In this document: positions 47,341 to 59,598 of the stretch, in pieces
Layout: each line of letters opens with the position of its first letter
Numbering within the stretch: the stretch's first letter is position 1
NCBI GenBank assembly: GCA_002946415.1
Contig: NJPS01000006.1
Coordinates: 434,001-498,000, forward strand
DNA length: 64,000 bases
Reading direction: 5' to 3'
Origin: Rutstroemia sp. NJR-2017a BVV2
Taxonomy: Eukaryota > Ascomycota > Leotiomycetes > Helotiales > Rutstroemiaceae
Program-made: the position numbers and the translations under genes
Notes under the pieces: model-generated
What the model was told of the DNA's origin: nothing
The model's database searches: none
Seen by the model: only the letters and a program-made list of their open reading frames with translations

Positions 47341-47772
47341 AAAACTACCCAAAAATACCCACCCACAATTCATCTGGTGCACCAACCTTATTCCACGCAT
47401 TTCTTACCATTTTCCAAGGTTTACCATTCTTCACGAGCCGATTCTAGCTACCTAAATCAGCCCAACCCAATACTCCCCTCCGTCATCCCTTCTCCCCACC
47501 TCTACTTCTTCCATCGACCACCAACACCTTCTCCTACTATTTACCTACTTCACCCGCATACAAAACCGGAATTCTCGTCTATCTACGCTTGTCTCCTCCA
47601 GCCTCGTCCTTTTTTTTCTCTGTGTCCTTTTTGCGATTTTCCCCTCTTTCGCTTCTTGGGTTTCACATTGACAGATCGAGCATTTAATCTGCCCGCATAA
47701 GAACTTTCACTTTTGAACAACATTTAAAATCATTTACCAGCTTCAAGAAAAAACAACCAAAGCGCAATCATC

Positions 47773-49769
47773 ATGTCGAGACACGGCGGAGCCTCACGAG
47801 TGGTGGATTATGAAGAGCGTGATACTTACTACTCTCGAGGTGCACCGGCGGCTCCTCAAGCCCCGGCTGTTCGCATTAGAGAGCGTGATCGTGAAGAAGT
47901 CATCGTTGACAGACGAGGCCCTGAACGCCGAGAAAGGGACCGTCCCGATTTCCTTCGCGACGATTATGGACGACCTGACCAACAAGGCCAGTTGGTCGTA
48001 AGAGAGCGTGAAACTGAAACTTTCAACAGCAGACCATTAGAGAGAAGAGCACGATCACCATCTCCCCCTCGATTCCGCGAAAGAATCGAAAGAAGAGAGG
48101 TTGAGCGAAGAGAGCCTTCCCCAGCAGGCGACCGAGTGCGAACACGAATTGTGGAGAGAGAGAAGGAAACCCAAAGATCACCATCACCCCCACCACAACT
48201 TCGCGCACGAGTCATCGAAACAAGACAGAGATTCAGAGAGCGTTCTCCATCTCCTGCGCCCCCAACTCCAGTCCGTATTCGTGAGCGTATTGTTGAAAGA
48301 GAAAGAGAGCGAGAAAGATCACCATCCCCACCACCAGTTGTGGAAAGAATTCACACTCGAATTGTCGAGAGGAGAGAGCCCTCGCCTTCCCCTTCACCTT
48401 CCCCACCACCAACCCCCCCACCAGAGATTATCCGGGCACCCCCGATTCATCGAGAAATCATCACTCATCACCGTCATATTGATCATGGTATGTTTTTATT
48501 TTAAATCCGCTAATTCATCCCCAAAAATTACTAACGTAATAACACAGGCTTTGAATTTGCTCCTGCCCCAAGCCCACCCCCACCTCCTCGTCGCGCCCGT
48601 ACCCCACAACCACCAAAAACAGAGAAGACCGAGATTGACATTTATTCGTCTCGCAACAACACAGAGGTTGACATCACAAGAACAAAAACCCCAGCCCGCG
48701 AACGCGAGCCTGCCAAACCCACTCCTCTGCGAAAAGATTATTATGATGATTCCATTATCTACGAACAAGAGCGTGATAAATTACGTGTTCGGGATACCCG
48801 TATGGAAATCAGCAGAAGACGAAGTTTGAGTGCTCGACCAGACAAGGAGAGATTCCACCTCGACATTCGAGCAGAGGAGGATGAGGCAGACTTCTACAAC
48901 CGTAAGGCGGAAGAGAGAGCTGTCATTGGAGAAGCCTTCAACGGTGCCACGAAAGATTGGACAATTGTTGACGTTCCTCCGGGAACTGAGAGGATTACCT
49001 TAGACGGCGTTGGAGGTGCCAGCCAAGAAATCACCTGGCAGAGATACAACGGTGTCCGACGAAGTAAATTCAACCCTGAGCGTGAGCGCAAGAATGAGGA
49101 GCTCGAACGTGTCGAGAGGAAAATTGAAATCCGCGAGCGGGACGGTCCAGAACGTACCACAGAACGTATCGAGATCCGTGAACGTGAAAGGGATGCCTCA
49201 CCACGAGAGTCTACAACCAGTGTTGAGATTGACATTTCCAGGAAAGAGTCAAGACGTGGACATACACACGGACCAACCTATGAACGTGAGAGAGAGTATG
49301 AACGTGTTGAAGAAACCACCGATCGTCGTGTTGGCTTCCCACTCCCTCGAGGACCTCCAAAGAACAGAATGGGTGACTTGTGGACCGAGATCACCAAGGA
49401 CTTGGTCGTGAAGGAAGCTATTGAAGAACTTGGATATGATTACGAGGAAACCGAGTTCTTTTACTACATCCTTCAATATCTACGCTACGTAAGTTCCACG
49501 AACACACCTTATTCACACAGCATTTACTAACAGCCTTCCAGCAAGATGTCGAGGAACTCGTTGCTCTCTCCGAAACCATCCGCCGTGAAAGACAAGACCG
49601 CCTTCGAGACATCGAACGTGAGCGTATCAGGATCGAGAGACGTGAGAAGGAACGCGACGACTGGGAGAGAGCCGAAAGAAGACGCGATAGAGAATTCGAC
49701 GATGAGAGGATCATCGAGAGAGAAATCATTTGGGATGATCACCGAAGACGTCCTAGCAGACGCCACTAA
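47773..49769 (+). CDS. Arg/Glu-rich fungal protein with conserved C-terminal DUF8035-like domain
   Basis: Exons 47773-48487, 48548-49488 and 49542-49769 are joined in phase, giving 627 residues. The first 240 residues are made of RERE, RSPSPP and IVER-type repeats. The middle has a folded-looking block (RAEEDEADFYNRKAEERAVI to EITWQRYNGVRRSKF), then more ERERD repeats. The C-terminus carries the best conserved part, about residues 515-580: RMGDLWTEITKDLVVKEAIE, LGYDYEETEFFYYILQYLRY and, across intron 2, QDVEELVALSETIRRERQ. I associate this with a fungal domain of unknown function (DUF8035 from memory). The tail is again charged helix ending RRRPSRRH. A nuclear or scaffold role is possible, but no function can be given. 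No membrane segment or signal peptide is seen. Confidence 0.75.
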
Positions 49770-52700
49770 TTTGCTCGACGAGCGTCCGTTGAGTTGCATT
49801 TTACGAAGGCTTTCTAAAAAGCTCATGAGGGCAATGAAGATTATGACGAACGAACGAACGAACAACGATGTCACGGCTGGCATAATGATTTCAAATGAAC
49901 ACACACCCTTTGCATACCTAACATAGCGTTGTATTTTCCTTTGGATCTTTTTCATTTTTTTTGTTATTTTGTCTTTTTTTGTGTTTTTTTTTCTTTCTGG
50001 TTACAATTTACATTGGTCGGTCGGTCGGTCGGATCTTTCCACTTCTTCTTCATGTATGTATCCATCTACGACGGATAAAGGGATGAATTTACGGAACCGA
50101 TTATCTATCTATCAAAGTCTTTTTTATCTATCCATTGGATCTGAAATGACTTGGTCTGCTTCGGGATGCTGATGACTGATTGATTTGATTTGATTTGATT
50201 GGACTGGGCTGATGGATGGATGAGATGAAGGGATGGTTAATGGATATATCATATGATCAATGGCTGATATGTCCTTTCTTGTGTTTTTCTTTTCTTCTTT
50301 TGTTTCTTTCGGTTGGCTGGTTGTTTTTGGGTTTGTTTGTTCTTGTTTTTCGGGGAGGGGAGAGAGGGGAGAGGAGGGGAGAGGAGGGCGGAGTGGGTGA
50401 TGTTGTTGAGAGGATGAGATGGACTGGGGATGGCTGGGGATGAGAACTGGGGTGGGTGGGTTGGTGTGCATGATATGGGTGGAATGCGGGATAGAGGATA
50501 GGATCAGACAGGGGCGAAGGGGAAAGGGAAATGGAAAGGGAAGGGGATGGATAGGAAAGGGGATGGGAAAGGGGATGTGTAGGAAAGAAGTTCAAACTTG
50601 GGAAGGAAAGGGAAGGCATGAGAAGTACTTAACGACATGATTATGAAATATGATACACTTTTTTTATATAGACAAAAACATTTCTTAAACATGGTTTGGC
50701 TTGCGGCTTTGTGAGTTTCGGTTGTGTGAGTGAGTGAGTGATCTTATTATATCTGATTTCAATTCATCGTGTTTGATTTGACTGTATGGTATATGCAATA
50801 GTATTCTATAGGGCCAACTAATATGGGAGGGATGGGAGGGATGAGGTAGAGGATATTGGTTGGAGATGGGTATGTAAGATTTGGGATGGGGATAGAGATT
50901 TTGTAGGTAAGAGAGGGAGAGAGGGAGAGAGAGAGAGCTTTGGAAGGGGAAGGGGAGGGAAGAGAGGAATATAGCTTTATGAGGAAGAGGTTAGAAGTAG
51001 GTACTTGGATGGCTGGTTGGATTGTATAGTATAGGGGAAGAGGGCAGGGTGGGGAGGAGGGAGAGAGGAAGGAAAGGGGAGAGATGATGTAGATATTATA
51101 ATGGAGTAGGATGGATCGATAGATAGATGATATAGGTGAGGTAAGTGGTAGGAGGGAGAGATGGTAGGGAACTGGTAGGTTGATGTGTTAATAGGTGGGT
51201 GGGAGGGGAAGTAGGAGAGAGGAGGAGAGAGGAGGAGAGAGGAGGAGAGAGGAGGAGAGAGGAGGAGAGAGGAGGAGAGAGGAGGAGAGAGGAGGAGAGG
51301 GGGAGAGATGAGGAGAGGAGAGGATAGGAATTCGGATATAGATATGGATATTCAGATATATAAGTAGATCGAGGAGTGGAATCGAGTAGAGAATTATCTG
51401 GGTTTATTAGTAATTTAAATATGATGAAATGATGTATAAGTAAAGGTAACGAATAAAGTTGATTGAAGGGGAAAAACGATCTTGATATTCAAGAGACGAA
51501 ATGATTAGATAAGTTATTAATACAGTCCAGTCCGGCAAGATGGGGAACGGTGAAGCAAGCCGATGAGAATTAAGGTGATGTTTGGAAAGGGAAAGGAGGA
51601 TCTTCTTAGTAGCGATAAACAAGTAATGGACGAACGAAATAAGAAGGAAACAAAGGGGATAATAAGGTACTGTTTCGAGGATACGAGAGATATAATGTAT
51701 CGTCTCAAGAAATAGGTTGGAAAGATCAAACAGATAACTGCGAGAGTAAGTGTTAGTTTGACAGTCTACACAACTGTGGTTCTCCAAAGAATCATGAAAG
51801 TGATATACTAATTAACTCTTTATATATTGTATAAAGTCAAAGTCAGACTCGCGAAATTAACTAGACATCAACATCAATCAACACAGAATCACTGAAAAGA
51901 GATACCGAAGATTCTTGCAATTCCCAAAGATCACGAATATCCTTTCTGGCGAATATCACTTATACCAATAGACTCCATTGCATCTATTATAATCCTCCCC
52001 CGGGTATCTTTCCATTTCTATCGGATGGATGCTCATTCAGATGACCGCAAATATCAAGCATAACGGTCTTTCGTCGGACAGCCTCCCTCCCAGCTGATCG
52101 TTATAGAATTGTAATGGAATGAAATCCCCACCGCGATTCTCCTAGATTGAAGTTATTCCAGTCGCGATTTATCTTGACGATGAAGTTGTAATTCCCCCGC
52201 TTGTTCCTTGGCTTTGAACGAGCGGGACGACATCGCTCCATACTAGATCTATGTGTTCGTTTCCCAGGTGAAGAACTTATTGTTAGGTGCCCAAGAGGGT
52301 GTTTTCAGGGAGATACGACAGGCGATCATGGAAACGTGTGCTGTGAGCAGAACTGAAAATATATTTCTTTCATTGAGTTTATAAACGCTGCTGAGCAGTT
52401 TCCAGGCCGATCTCGCTCGTGCATCGAACACTTGTTCGTTCCTACAAGTATTCAAGAAGAGAATCCGCAGTTAGAGAGAAACAGTAGTTTGCCGCCACAA
52501 CTGTTGCACTGCGCACATATAATACTTTAGATGATCACGTCTGTTTCATTCGGGAGCTTCTTCTTCGATACGCCCGGTCGTATTCCGGTCATTAGGTGGT
52601 GAATATTCAACGATACTGCCAGAAACCCAGTGCTTAAAACATCAAGTTGAAGATCAGCGTAACTGGTCAAGAGATATGCAAACTACAACTGCTAACCTAC

Positions 52701-53857
52701 ACATCCTCGAGCTGTCTCGAACTATCGAAGACTGACAGAAAGATACATGTATATCACGTGCCAACGAGCATCTGACTTTCACATGTCATGCGCATCCGGT
52801 TGCAGCACGAATTTCTTAAGATTGCTGGCCTGAATCTACTTCTGCCAACCAAAAGTTCAAATACGCTTACGCGCGCACTTTCCGCATACGTGCACCCCAC
52901 CAGCGTCAGCTTGCAGCGGGTGTTGTGTGGGCGACTGACATGCGAAAAGATACGCTTGAACCTTTTCCCGTGTGCTGGGCTGGGCTAGGCCAGGCCCGAT
53001 ACGAAGTTTAAGGATGAACTTTGGAGAGCGAGGACTTTACCCAGCAAAGATGGATGTGGATGGAGATTCCCTCGAAGGATAGATAGAAGTTACGTAAATT
53101 TCGCGATAGTTATCTTCTCCACCTTTTGGCGGGAAGTGGAGCAGGGTTCGGGCGCATCCATTTTTAGACGACTGACGAAGAGGAGATGGACAACAACAAC
53201 GAGGAGAGAGAAAGGAAAGGGAGTGTTGAGGATATATTGTTGGATTGGCGATGATCGTGATAGTAGGTGAAAGGATGGGCACGGGAAGAAGATACAGTAT
53301 TACAAAATTGCAGAATTAAAGATCTGTATGCAGTATGATCAACATGACAAGGCAAGCTAATTGGCTGATATGAGATAGATGATAAGCATTTTGTGTATCT
53401 GTGATCTCCTCTACGACTCCGTCACACCAATGGTGCTGCTTGTTTGCAGTGAATTGGTAGGGGAAAATGTGAAAACGCGAGATATCAAACAAAGATAGGC
53501 AACAATTGAGAACATAACCATGAAAACCCGCCACATAACAGACTGAGGTAGAGCAGCTTTTGTATCAGGAAGATTGATAACGTCCAGGACTAGGATCCCG
53601 CAAGAGCGTGCTAGTCCACCACTACCCCATGCGTCTCCAGGCTATAACTTCCTTATCGAGCATTAGACCCAGATAGCAGGTATACAACCCCTCCCTCTGT
53701 ATCGTCGTGTGCGGCCCTACTGAACTGAAAACCGGGCATTGCAGCCGTCAATTAATAGATAAACTTCGCACCGAAACTTATCTACGTATACTTAAACATG
53801 TCATCTCCCCTCAATTAAAATCTCCATCCGCCGTGATCATCGCATTATCCACTCAAT
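49770..53857. other. Long gene-free, repeat-rich stretch, about 4.1 kb
   Basis: No credible frame on either strand. From about 50330 to 51320 the plus strand is almost purely purine (GGAGAG, GGGATGG, GGAAAGGGG runs), including a 10-bp minisatellite. After 51400 the composition returns to normal. Frames listed on the minus strand there are pyrimidine-run artefacts. The last few hundred bases should contain the permease promoter. Confidence 0.45.
51211..51300. repeat. 10-bp minisatellite (GGAGGAGAGA)n
   Basis: Nine consecutive 10-base units. The seven central ones are identical and the terminal ones each carry one or two changes. It is embedded in a purine-rich tract. Confidence 0.95.
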
Positions 53858-55756
53858 ATGGCGTCCTTAAAGGCTTCGAGAAGTAATGCCTCTGCCGGCC
53901 ATAATATGCCTCGCCCGTCGGTGACGTCTGTATTGCCAAGAGGAGATGTTCCGAATTACGAAGGCTTGACCGCAGATGAGGCGGCGTTGACGGCTTTGGG
54001 TTATAAACAAGAATTTAAGAGAGAGTTTTCGTTATGGACGACCTTTTGCGTTTCCTTCGCCGTCCTTGGATTATTGCCAAGTTTCGCCAGCACCCTGTAC
54101 TATGGTATGGGATATGGTGGTACAGGAGCTATGACTTGGGGTTGGTTGATTAGTTGGTTCTTCATTCAATGTGTCGCTATGGGAATGGCAGAGTTGTGTT
54201 CGAGTATGCCAACAAGGTGAGCATCAATTGAGAAATCGGATGTCCAAAAGCTTATGGTGGTCCAGTGGTGGTTTGTATTATGCAGCAGCAGTCTTGGCTC
54301 CTCCAGGTTGGGGTCCATTTGCGGCTTGGATAACAGGGTGGTCGAATTGGATGGTCCAGGTAACAGGAGCACCTTCTGTCGACTACGCCCTAGCCGCGAT
54401 GATTCTTGCTGCCGCCTCGATAACGCATCCAGAGTATGAACCAACAAACTACCAAACATTCCTATTAACCGTCTTTATCATGATAATTCATGGGATGATT
54501 TCGAGTATGCCGACTTTGTGGATTGCGCGATTCAACTCCTTCGGCTCAACATTAAACATGATCGCTTTGGTGGTGGTGATCATCATGATTCCGGCCTCTG
54601 TTACAGGAACCGAGACGACTCCTAAGTTCTTCCCCTCCAAACAAGTATGGTCTATTCAGAACGGCACAGACTGGCCTGACGGAATTGCGGTACTCATGTC
54701 GTTCATTGCCATCATTTGGACCATGTCTGGATACGATGCCCCGTTCCATCTTTCGGAAGAGTGTAGTAATGCCAACGTTGCATCTCCTCGTGCTATCGTC
54801 ATGACGAGTGGTATCGGTGGATTGATGGGCTGGGCGTTGCAACTGGTTGTCGCATACACTGTTATCGATATTGAGGAGGTGCTTGATTCTCCCCTCGGGC
54901 AGCCGTGGGCCTCGTACCTCGTCCAAGTGATGCCACAGAAGATTGCCCTCGCAGTTCTTGCCATAACGATTATGTGTGGTTTCTTCATGGGGCAAGGTTG
55001 TATGGTCGCAGCATCTCGGGTGACGTTTGCATATGCTCGAGATGACTGCTTCCCCTTTTCTTGGTGGATGAAACGAGTCAATAAGTATACCTATACTCCA
55101 GTAAATGCCGTGTGGTTCAACACGACCGTCGGAATTCTCCTCCTCTTGCTCATATTTGGAGGCTCGGTGGCAATCGGAGCCATATTTTCCGTGGGAGCCA
55201 TTGCCGCATACGTTGCCTTCACCATTCCAATCTTCATTCGAGTATTTTTCGTGGGAGACAGGTTCCGCCGTGGTCCATGGCATCTTGGCAAATTCAGCAA
55301 GCCTATTGGCATTTGTGCTTGCTCTTTTATCCTTGTGATGATGCCAATTCTCTGTTTACCAGCATACAGGGGCGATAACCTCACAGCCTCATTGATGAAT
55401 TGGACAGTAGTTGTGTATGGCGTGCCGTAAGTATATCCACACCATCATAGACGTCGTCGGCGGCTAACAATCGAATCTAGAATGCTCATTGTGATTATCT
55501 GGTGGTTCGTGTCAGCACACAAGTGGTTCAAAGGACCTGTGATCAACGTGGAAGTACGTACATCCCATACTACCATACCGACGACAAAGACTAACACATA
55601 TATCTCCAGCATCATATGATTGGTAGGGAAGATGAGATCGTTGAAGGTGTTGAGACAAGCAGTTTGGATGAAGGAAGAAATACGCCAACGAAGATAGAGA
55701 AGGAAGTTGATTCAAAAGGCGGTCGTGCTCCTGTGTCTGTGATAGGAGGACAATAA
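53858..55756 (+). CDS. Amino-acid/choline (APC) permease
   Basis: Exons 53858-54216, 54266-55426, 55481-55553 and 55610-55756 are joined in phase, giving 579 residues. It is a plasma-membrane or vacuolar proton-coupled permease of the GABA/choline/amino-acid group (Uga4, Hnm1, Bat-like). After a 50-residue cytosolic N-terminus come ALTALGYKQEFKREFSLWTT, the family start of helix 1, and SFAVLGLLPSFASTLYYGMG. Helix 3 has the GGLYYAAAVLAP motif, which is split by intron 1. Further along lie MSGYDAPFHLSEECSNANVA with the conserved acidic EE, GGLMGWALQLVV, and VTFAYARDDCFPFSWWMKRV. About 12 helices in all. The last exon encodes a polar cytosolic tail. Substrate is not predictable; the motif FHLSEE is shared by choline and GABA carriers. 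Confidence 0.88.
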
Positions 55757-56697
55757 AAGCTTGTCTAAATATGTTAGTTTCAATCAAATGTTCTTTCCAG
55801 TTGGCCAATACCTTCAAAGGAATCAGATGTTCTTTTCTTGAAGCAATTGCAGGAAAACCATGGTGACAAAGACTCCCATGCCTAAGACCATACAAGAGAC
55901 TGGTTCCATGTTGATGGGGGTATTCAAAAAGTGCTGTTGGATGATTGCAGTGTGTGCAGAAAATGCTGAGTGCTTACCGATTCCAAAGGAAATCATGAAG
56001 CAAGCAGGAAGATATACTCTTTCCATCCCCCATACAGCTGGTCGATGCTAACCAAGTTGTCTGCAGGTGAGTATTGAGGGATTTTTGCTACTACGTGAAT
56101 CTTGCTTTTAAAAATCCCTCATGCAAACGTCCCCGCCCCAGCTTGCTGCAGGATCAGCTCGGCGACAGAGACATTTATGTACCCTACCAACATGTTTTCA
56201 AAAAATGAAATGAGCGATAAACAGGACTTCTGTTGACTTGCATCCGAAGTCCAACCAAACTAGGTTGTAAATGGGGTGGAAACGGTAGGATAACATGCAC
56301 AGGGTAGGGAAAGACGAGGAAAGACGAAAACGAAGATAATGCAGAGCGACGTGACCAAGCTACACAATGTATGTGATAGACGTCACGACAAGATGTTTAA
56401 GATAGTCCTGAAACACTTCACCAAAGCCATTCGCTTGATAATGACATGAATGTCCACTATAGCCGAAATCTTGGAAAATGTAACTTTTCAGAAGAAGAAA
56501 ATATCTCGCGTAGTACAAGACAGAGCGAGTAACCTACAGCCTGAAAGCCTTAGGCCAAAAATGGTTCTCTAGGCGCTCTGTCAATTGAGGACCCTGGAAA
56601 TAATTCAACATACTTCGATCATTGCGAAATTGTTCAATAAAGTCATGATTGAAGAGACTGCCACTCATTCATCTGTGTAACACGAGGCACATGTGCA
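55757..56697. other. Intergenic stretch, about 0.94 kb
   Basis: Between two genes on the plus strand. A hydrophobic minus-strand frame around 55823-56026 has no supporting partner exon. The stretch near 56600-56697 should be the phosphodiesterase promoter. Confidence 0.4.
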
Positions 56698-59035
56698 ATG
56701 CCGTCAAAAATCTTTCGAAACCCTGCGGGCGGGGATGCATCCCTTCTATCTCCATCTAATTACGACGACGATGCTCCGTCCGTACACTCGAGTCGAAGCG
56801 AAGACGATAGCGATAGCGAAGACGATGAGGCTCTAAATAGAGCGCGAACATCGGCGGACATTAGGAGGTACGATCAAAGTGTGCTGTTAGATGAGGAAGA
56901 ACGAGATAAACTGTTGGAGGACAATAGGCGCAGCGCACAAGGTGGAAATGGGACTGCCGGGGGTTTAGAGGGATTACGGTCCGGCATCAAAGGCCTCTGG
57001 AGCAAGAGCCATCAGCGATTGCCTGGCATTGAGGACAATGATTCTGCGCATCAAGAAGATGTAGTGGATACCGGAGAAAAAAGACGGCAGCGGAGGATAA
57101 GAAGACAGAGGCGGAAAGAGAAGCTAATGGAGGACGCAAGTCACGGAGAGGATGGCGAATTGATGTATGAAATGGAACAGGGCAGAATTAAAGAAGGTAG
57201 CGCAACCGGCTCTAGCAGCGACACTGATGAGAGTGATGATCTCGACCGCCGTGGCTTGTTGAACATACACGATGAGAACATGCAGCGGAGGAAGAGACGT
57301 TGGGCTTGGTGCGCTATTTACTTGTTGATTGTCCTAGGTTTCATGGCACTTTTGCTCGTAGCATGGAAGTTGTCGCAAAAGGCTCGTCTCACGAAAGAAA
57401 ACCAAAAATTCCTAAGCAATGGAACAGCCTTGTTTGCTCCCACGACGATTCTAATCAGTCTTGATGGTTTCCGAGCCGACTTCTTGAACCGTGGTCTGAC
57501 TCCTCGATTGAATACTTTTGTCCAGGAGGGTGTATCACCCGTGTATATGATGCCGAGTTTTCCCTCGGTCACTTTCCCAAATCACTACACCTTGGTTACA
57601 GGACTCTATCCGGAATCTCATGGGGTTGTGGGAAACACGTTTTGGGATGTCGAACTGCAGGAGGAATTCTATTATACCCACCCCTCGGCAATGCATAAGA
57701 AATGGTGGGGTGGTGAACCCTTGTGGGTCACCGCGGAAAATCAAGGGATCAGAACTGCCATACATATGTGGCCTGGAAGCGAAGCACACATTATGGATGT
57801 TGAACCTGCGTATCTGGACAAGTACAATGGGAAAGAGCCTCTTTCAAACAAAGTTAGCAGAGTTCTCGAGCTATTGGACAAACCTGGCCAGGAAGATGAT
57901 AAAGTAGCAGTGGAAGACATGAGACCCCAACTTATTGCCGCATACGTACCAAATGTGGATGCTGATGGTCATCTTTATGGACCGAACAGCACTGAAATTC
58001 GAGTTACCATCTCCGACGTTGATACTATGCTTGACAATCTATTTAAAGGGCTGGAAACTCGAAACTTGACAAACATTGTCAATGTTGTGGTGGTATCGGA
58101 TCACGGAATGGCTACCACAGACACTACTCGTCTCATTCAGTTAGAAGACTTGATTGATACGAGCTTGATTGAGCACACAGATGGCTGGCCTCTGTTTGGA
58201 CTTCGGCCTAAAGATCCTACGGATCTCCAGGCTTTGTATGACGGTTTGGCCGCAAAGGCAGCCACAAATCCGAACATTGACGTCTATCTGCGTGATGTGA
58301 ATATGCCTGAGAGGTATCATTTCTCCACAAACGAGCGCATTGCTCCTCTCTGGATTGTACCGAAGACTGGCTGGGCAATCGTCCACAAGGACGAGTTAGA
58401 TGTGGTTGATGCGAAGGCGAAAGGGATTGCATACCATCCTCGCGGGTTGCACGGTTATGATCACGAACATCCACTCATGAGAGCCATTTTCATTGCTAGA
58501 GGACCGGCCTTTCCACATGAGCCTAATAGCCGTGTTGAACCATTCCGTAAGCCAGTACTACCTTTTCCTGCAAGCATTTGACTAACCTAAACTAGAAAAC
58601 ATCGAAGTTTACAACATTATCTGTGATTCTCTCGCGCTGACCCCAAAACCCAACAATGGCACATTACGTCTTCCGCTCAAACCCGTTGGTCTTCACTCGG
58701 ACGAAACCTCTCCTCCTGAACCTGCCGATCCCGAGCCTACGCCCTCGTTATCGGATGCGGCACCGGATGCGATCCTCTCCATATCACCAATCGAAGCTAG
58801 TTCCGCCGCGGATCCTAACGTGGTGCCGCCGCATATGGTAGGCGTTGATACACCAGATAATCCTGCAGAAGACGACACGAATGTGGATCGGCCAGTAGTT
58901 GAGGATGAGAGCGGAATGACGGAAGAAGAGAAGAACTGGTGGGAGTGGTTCAAAGGGGAATTGGACGACCTCAAAGGCTGGATTGGAGGTTTTGTCCAAA
59001 GTGGTGGGAAGAACGAAACCCAGGCGGGCAAATAG
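56698..59035 (+). CDS. Membrane-anchored nucleotide pyrophosphatase/phosphodiesterase (NPP family)
   Basis: Exons 56698-58546 and 58596-59035 are joined in phase (49-nt GTAAGC...TAG intron), giving 762 residues. It is a type II membrane enzyme of the alkaline-phosphatase superfamily, related to yeast Npp1/Npp2, that cleaves nucleotide phosphodiester or pyrophosphate bonds outside the cytosol. The cytosolic N-terminus has 200 acidic and basic residues, followed by a signal anchor at about 202-225 (YLLIVLGFMALLLVAWKL). Metal and catalytic residues are visible: D256 in LISLDGFRADF, nucleophile T292 in PSFPSVTFPNHYTLV, D421 and H425 in VDADGHLYGP, D468 and H469 in VVSDHGMATTD, and a C-terminal HGYDHEHPLM with H585. 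The Pro/Asp/Glu-rich last 110 residues end with a Trp-rich WWEWFKGELDDLKGWIGGF. Confidence 0.9.
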
Positions 59036-59598
59036 TTTTGTAAGATCACGCGGCGTATGAATGATTCAAGGAATGGATGAATTAGGGCGAGGAGTTTGTT
59101 TTTATATCCATGAAAGGTTATTGCTAGGGTCTGGGTTTATTATAGGCTCCTAGCTAGGCGATTAACGATACACATATAGATTTTTCGGACTGGAGGTCCA
59201 TTCTCTTTGACATATATGAGAATAATCAACGAAATAATGGGCGTGCGTCTGTGATAGCTGTGCTTCCCTGATATCAGAGTGTTATGCAAGTCCAAGAAGA
59301 TCTAGCTTCATCTTCCTTCCCTCTCCTCTCAACTGAAGAGAACAGATCCAACCACCATGTGCTCAATGAAATAACGGACACTCATAAAGCAGCACTCACT
59401 CATATTACTTTCTAAAATCCATACATCCCTCTCACCACACCACACATTATTCTCCCAAGTGGGTCCCTTTCAGAGTGCCTCCACCAGATAGTGGATCTTT
59501 CCCCCCTCCCGAACCTCTTCCATTCTATCGAGCTCTTTTACTATCTCTAATATCTTTTCCAATAACACTCATCGACCCACAAATCAGCTCAACAAATA
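59036..59598. other. Intergenic stretch before the second tRNA gene
   Basis: Holds the phosphodiesterase 3' region and the tRNA 5' flank. No credible frame. Confidence 0.35.

Larger units (their letters stand above)
43825..47772. other. Long gene-free stretch, about 3.9 kb
   Basis: Between two divergent genes. No frame with recognisable motifs; frames on both strands at 45470-45980 lack support and overlap each other. Simple sequence includes a GTAGGTA run (44150-44175), (TTTCCC)-type pyrimidine runs (46375-46415) and CATA/CA runs near 47020-47055. The last kilobase is C-rich and T-rich and probably the promoter and long 5' leader of the gene at 47773. Confidence 0.45.

Noticed and set aside
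48101..48829. 242-residue plus-strand ORF in a second frame of the Arg/Glu-rich gene
   Set aside because: It crosses an intron of the real gene and has no conserved segment; the other frame contains the conserved C-terminal domain and good junctions.
54552..55283. 243-residue minus-strand ORF
   Set aside because: Antisense of the permease, whose frame has all the family motifs.
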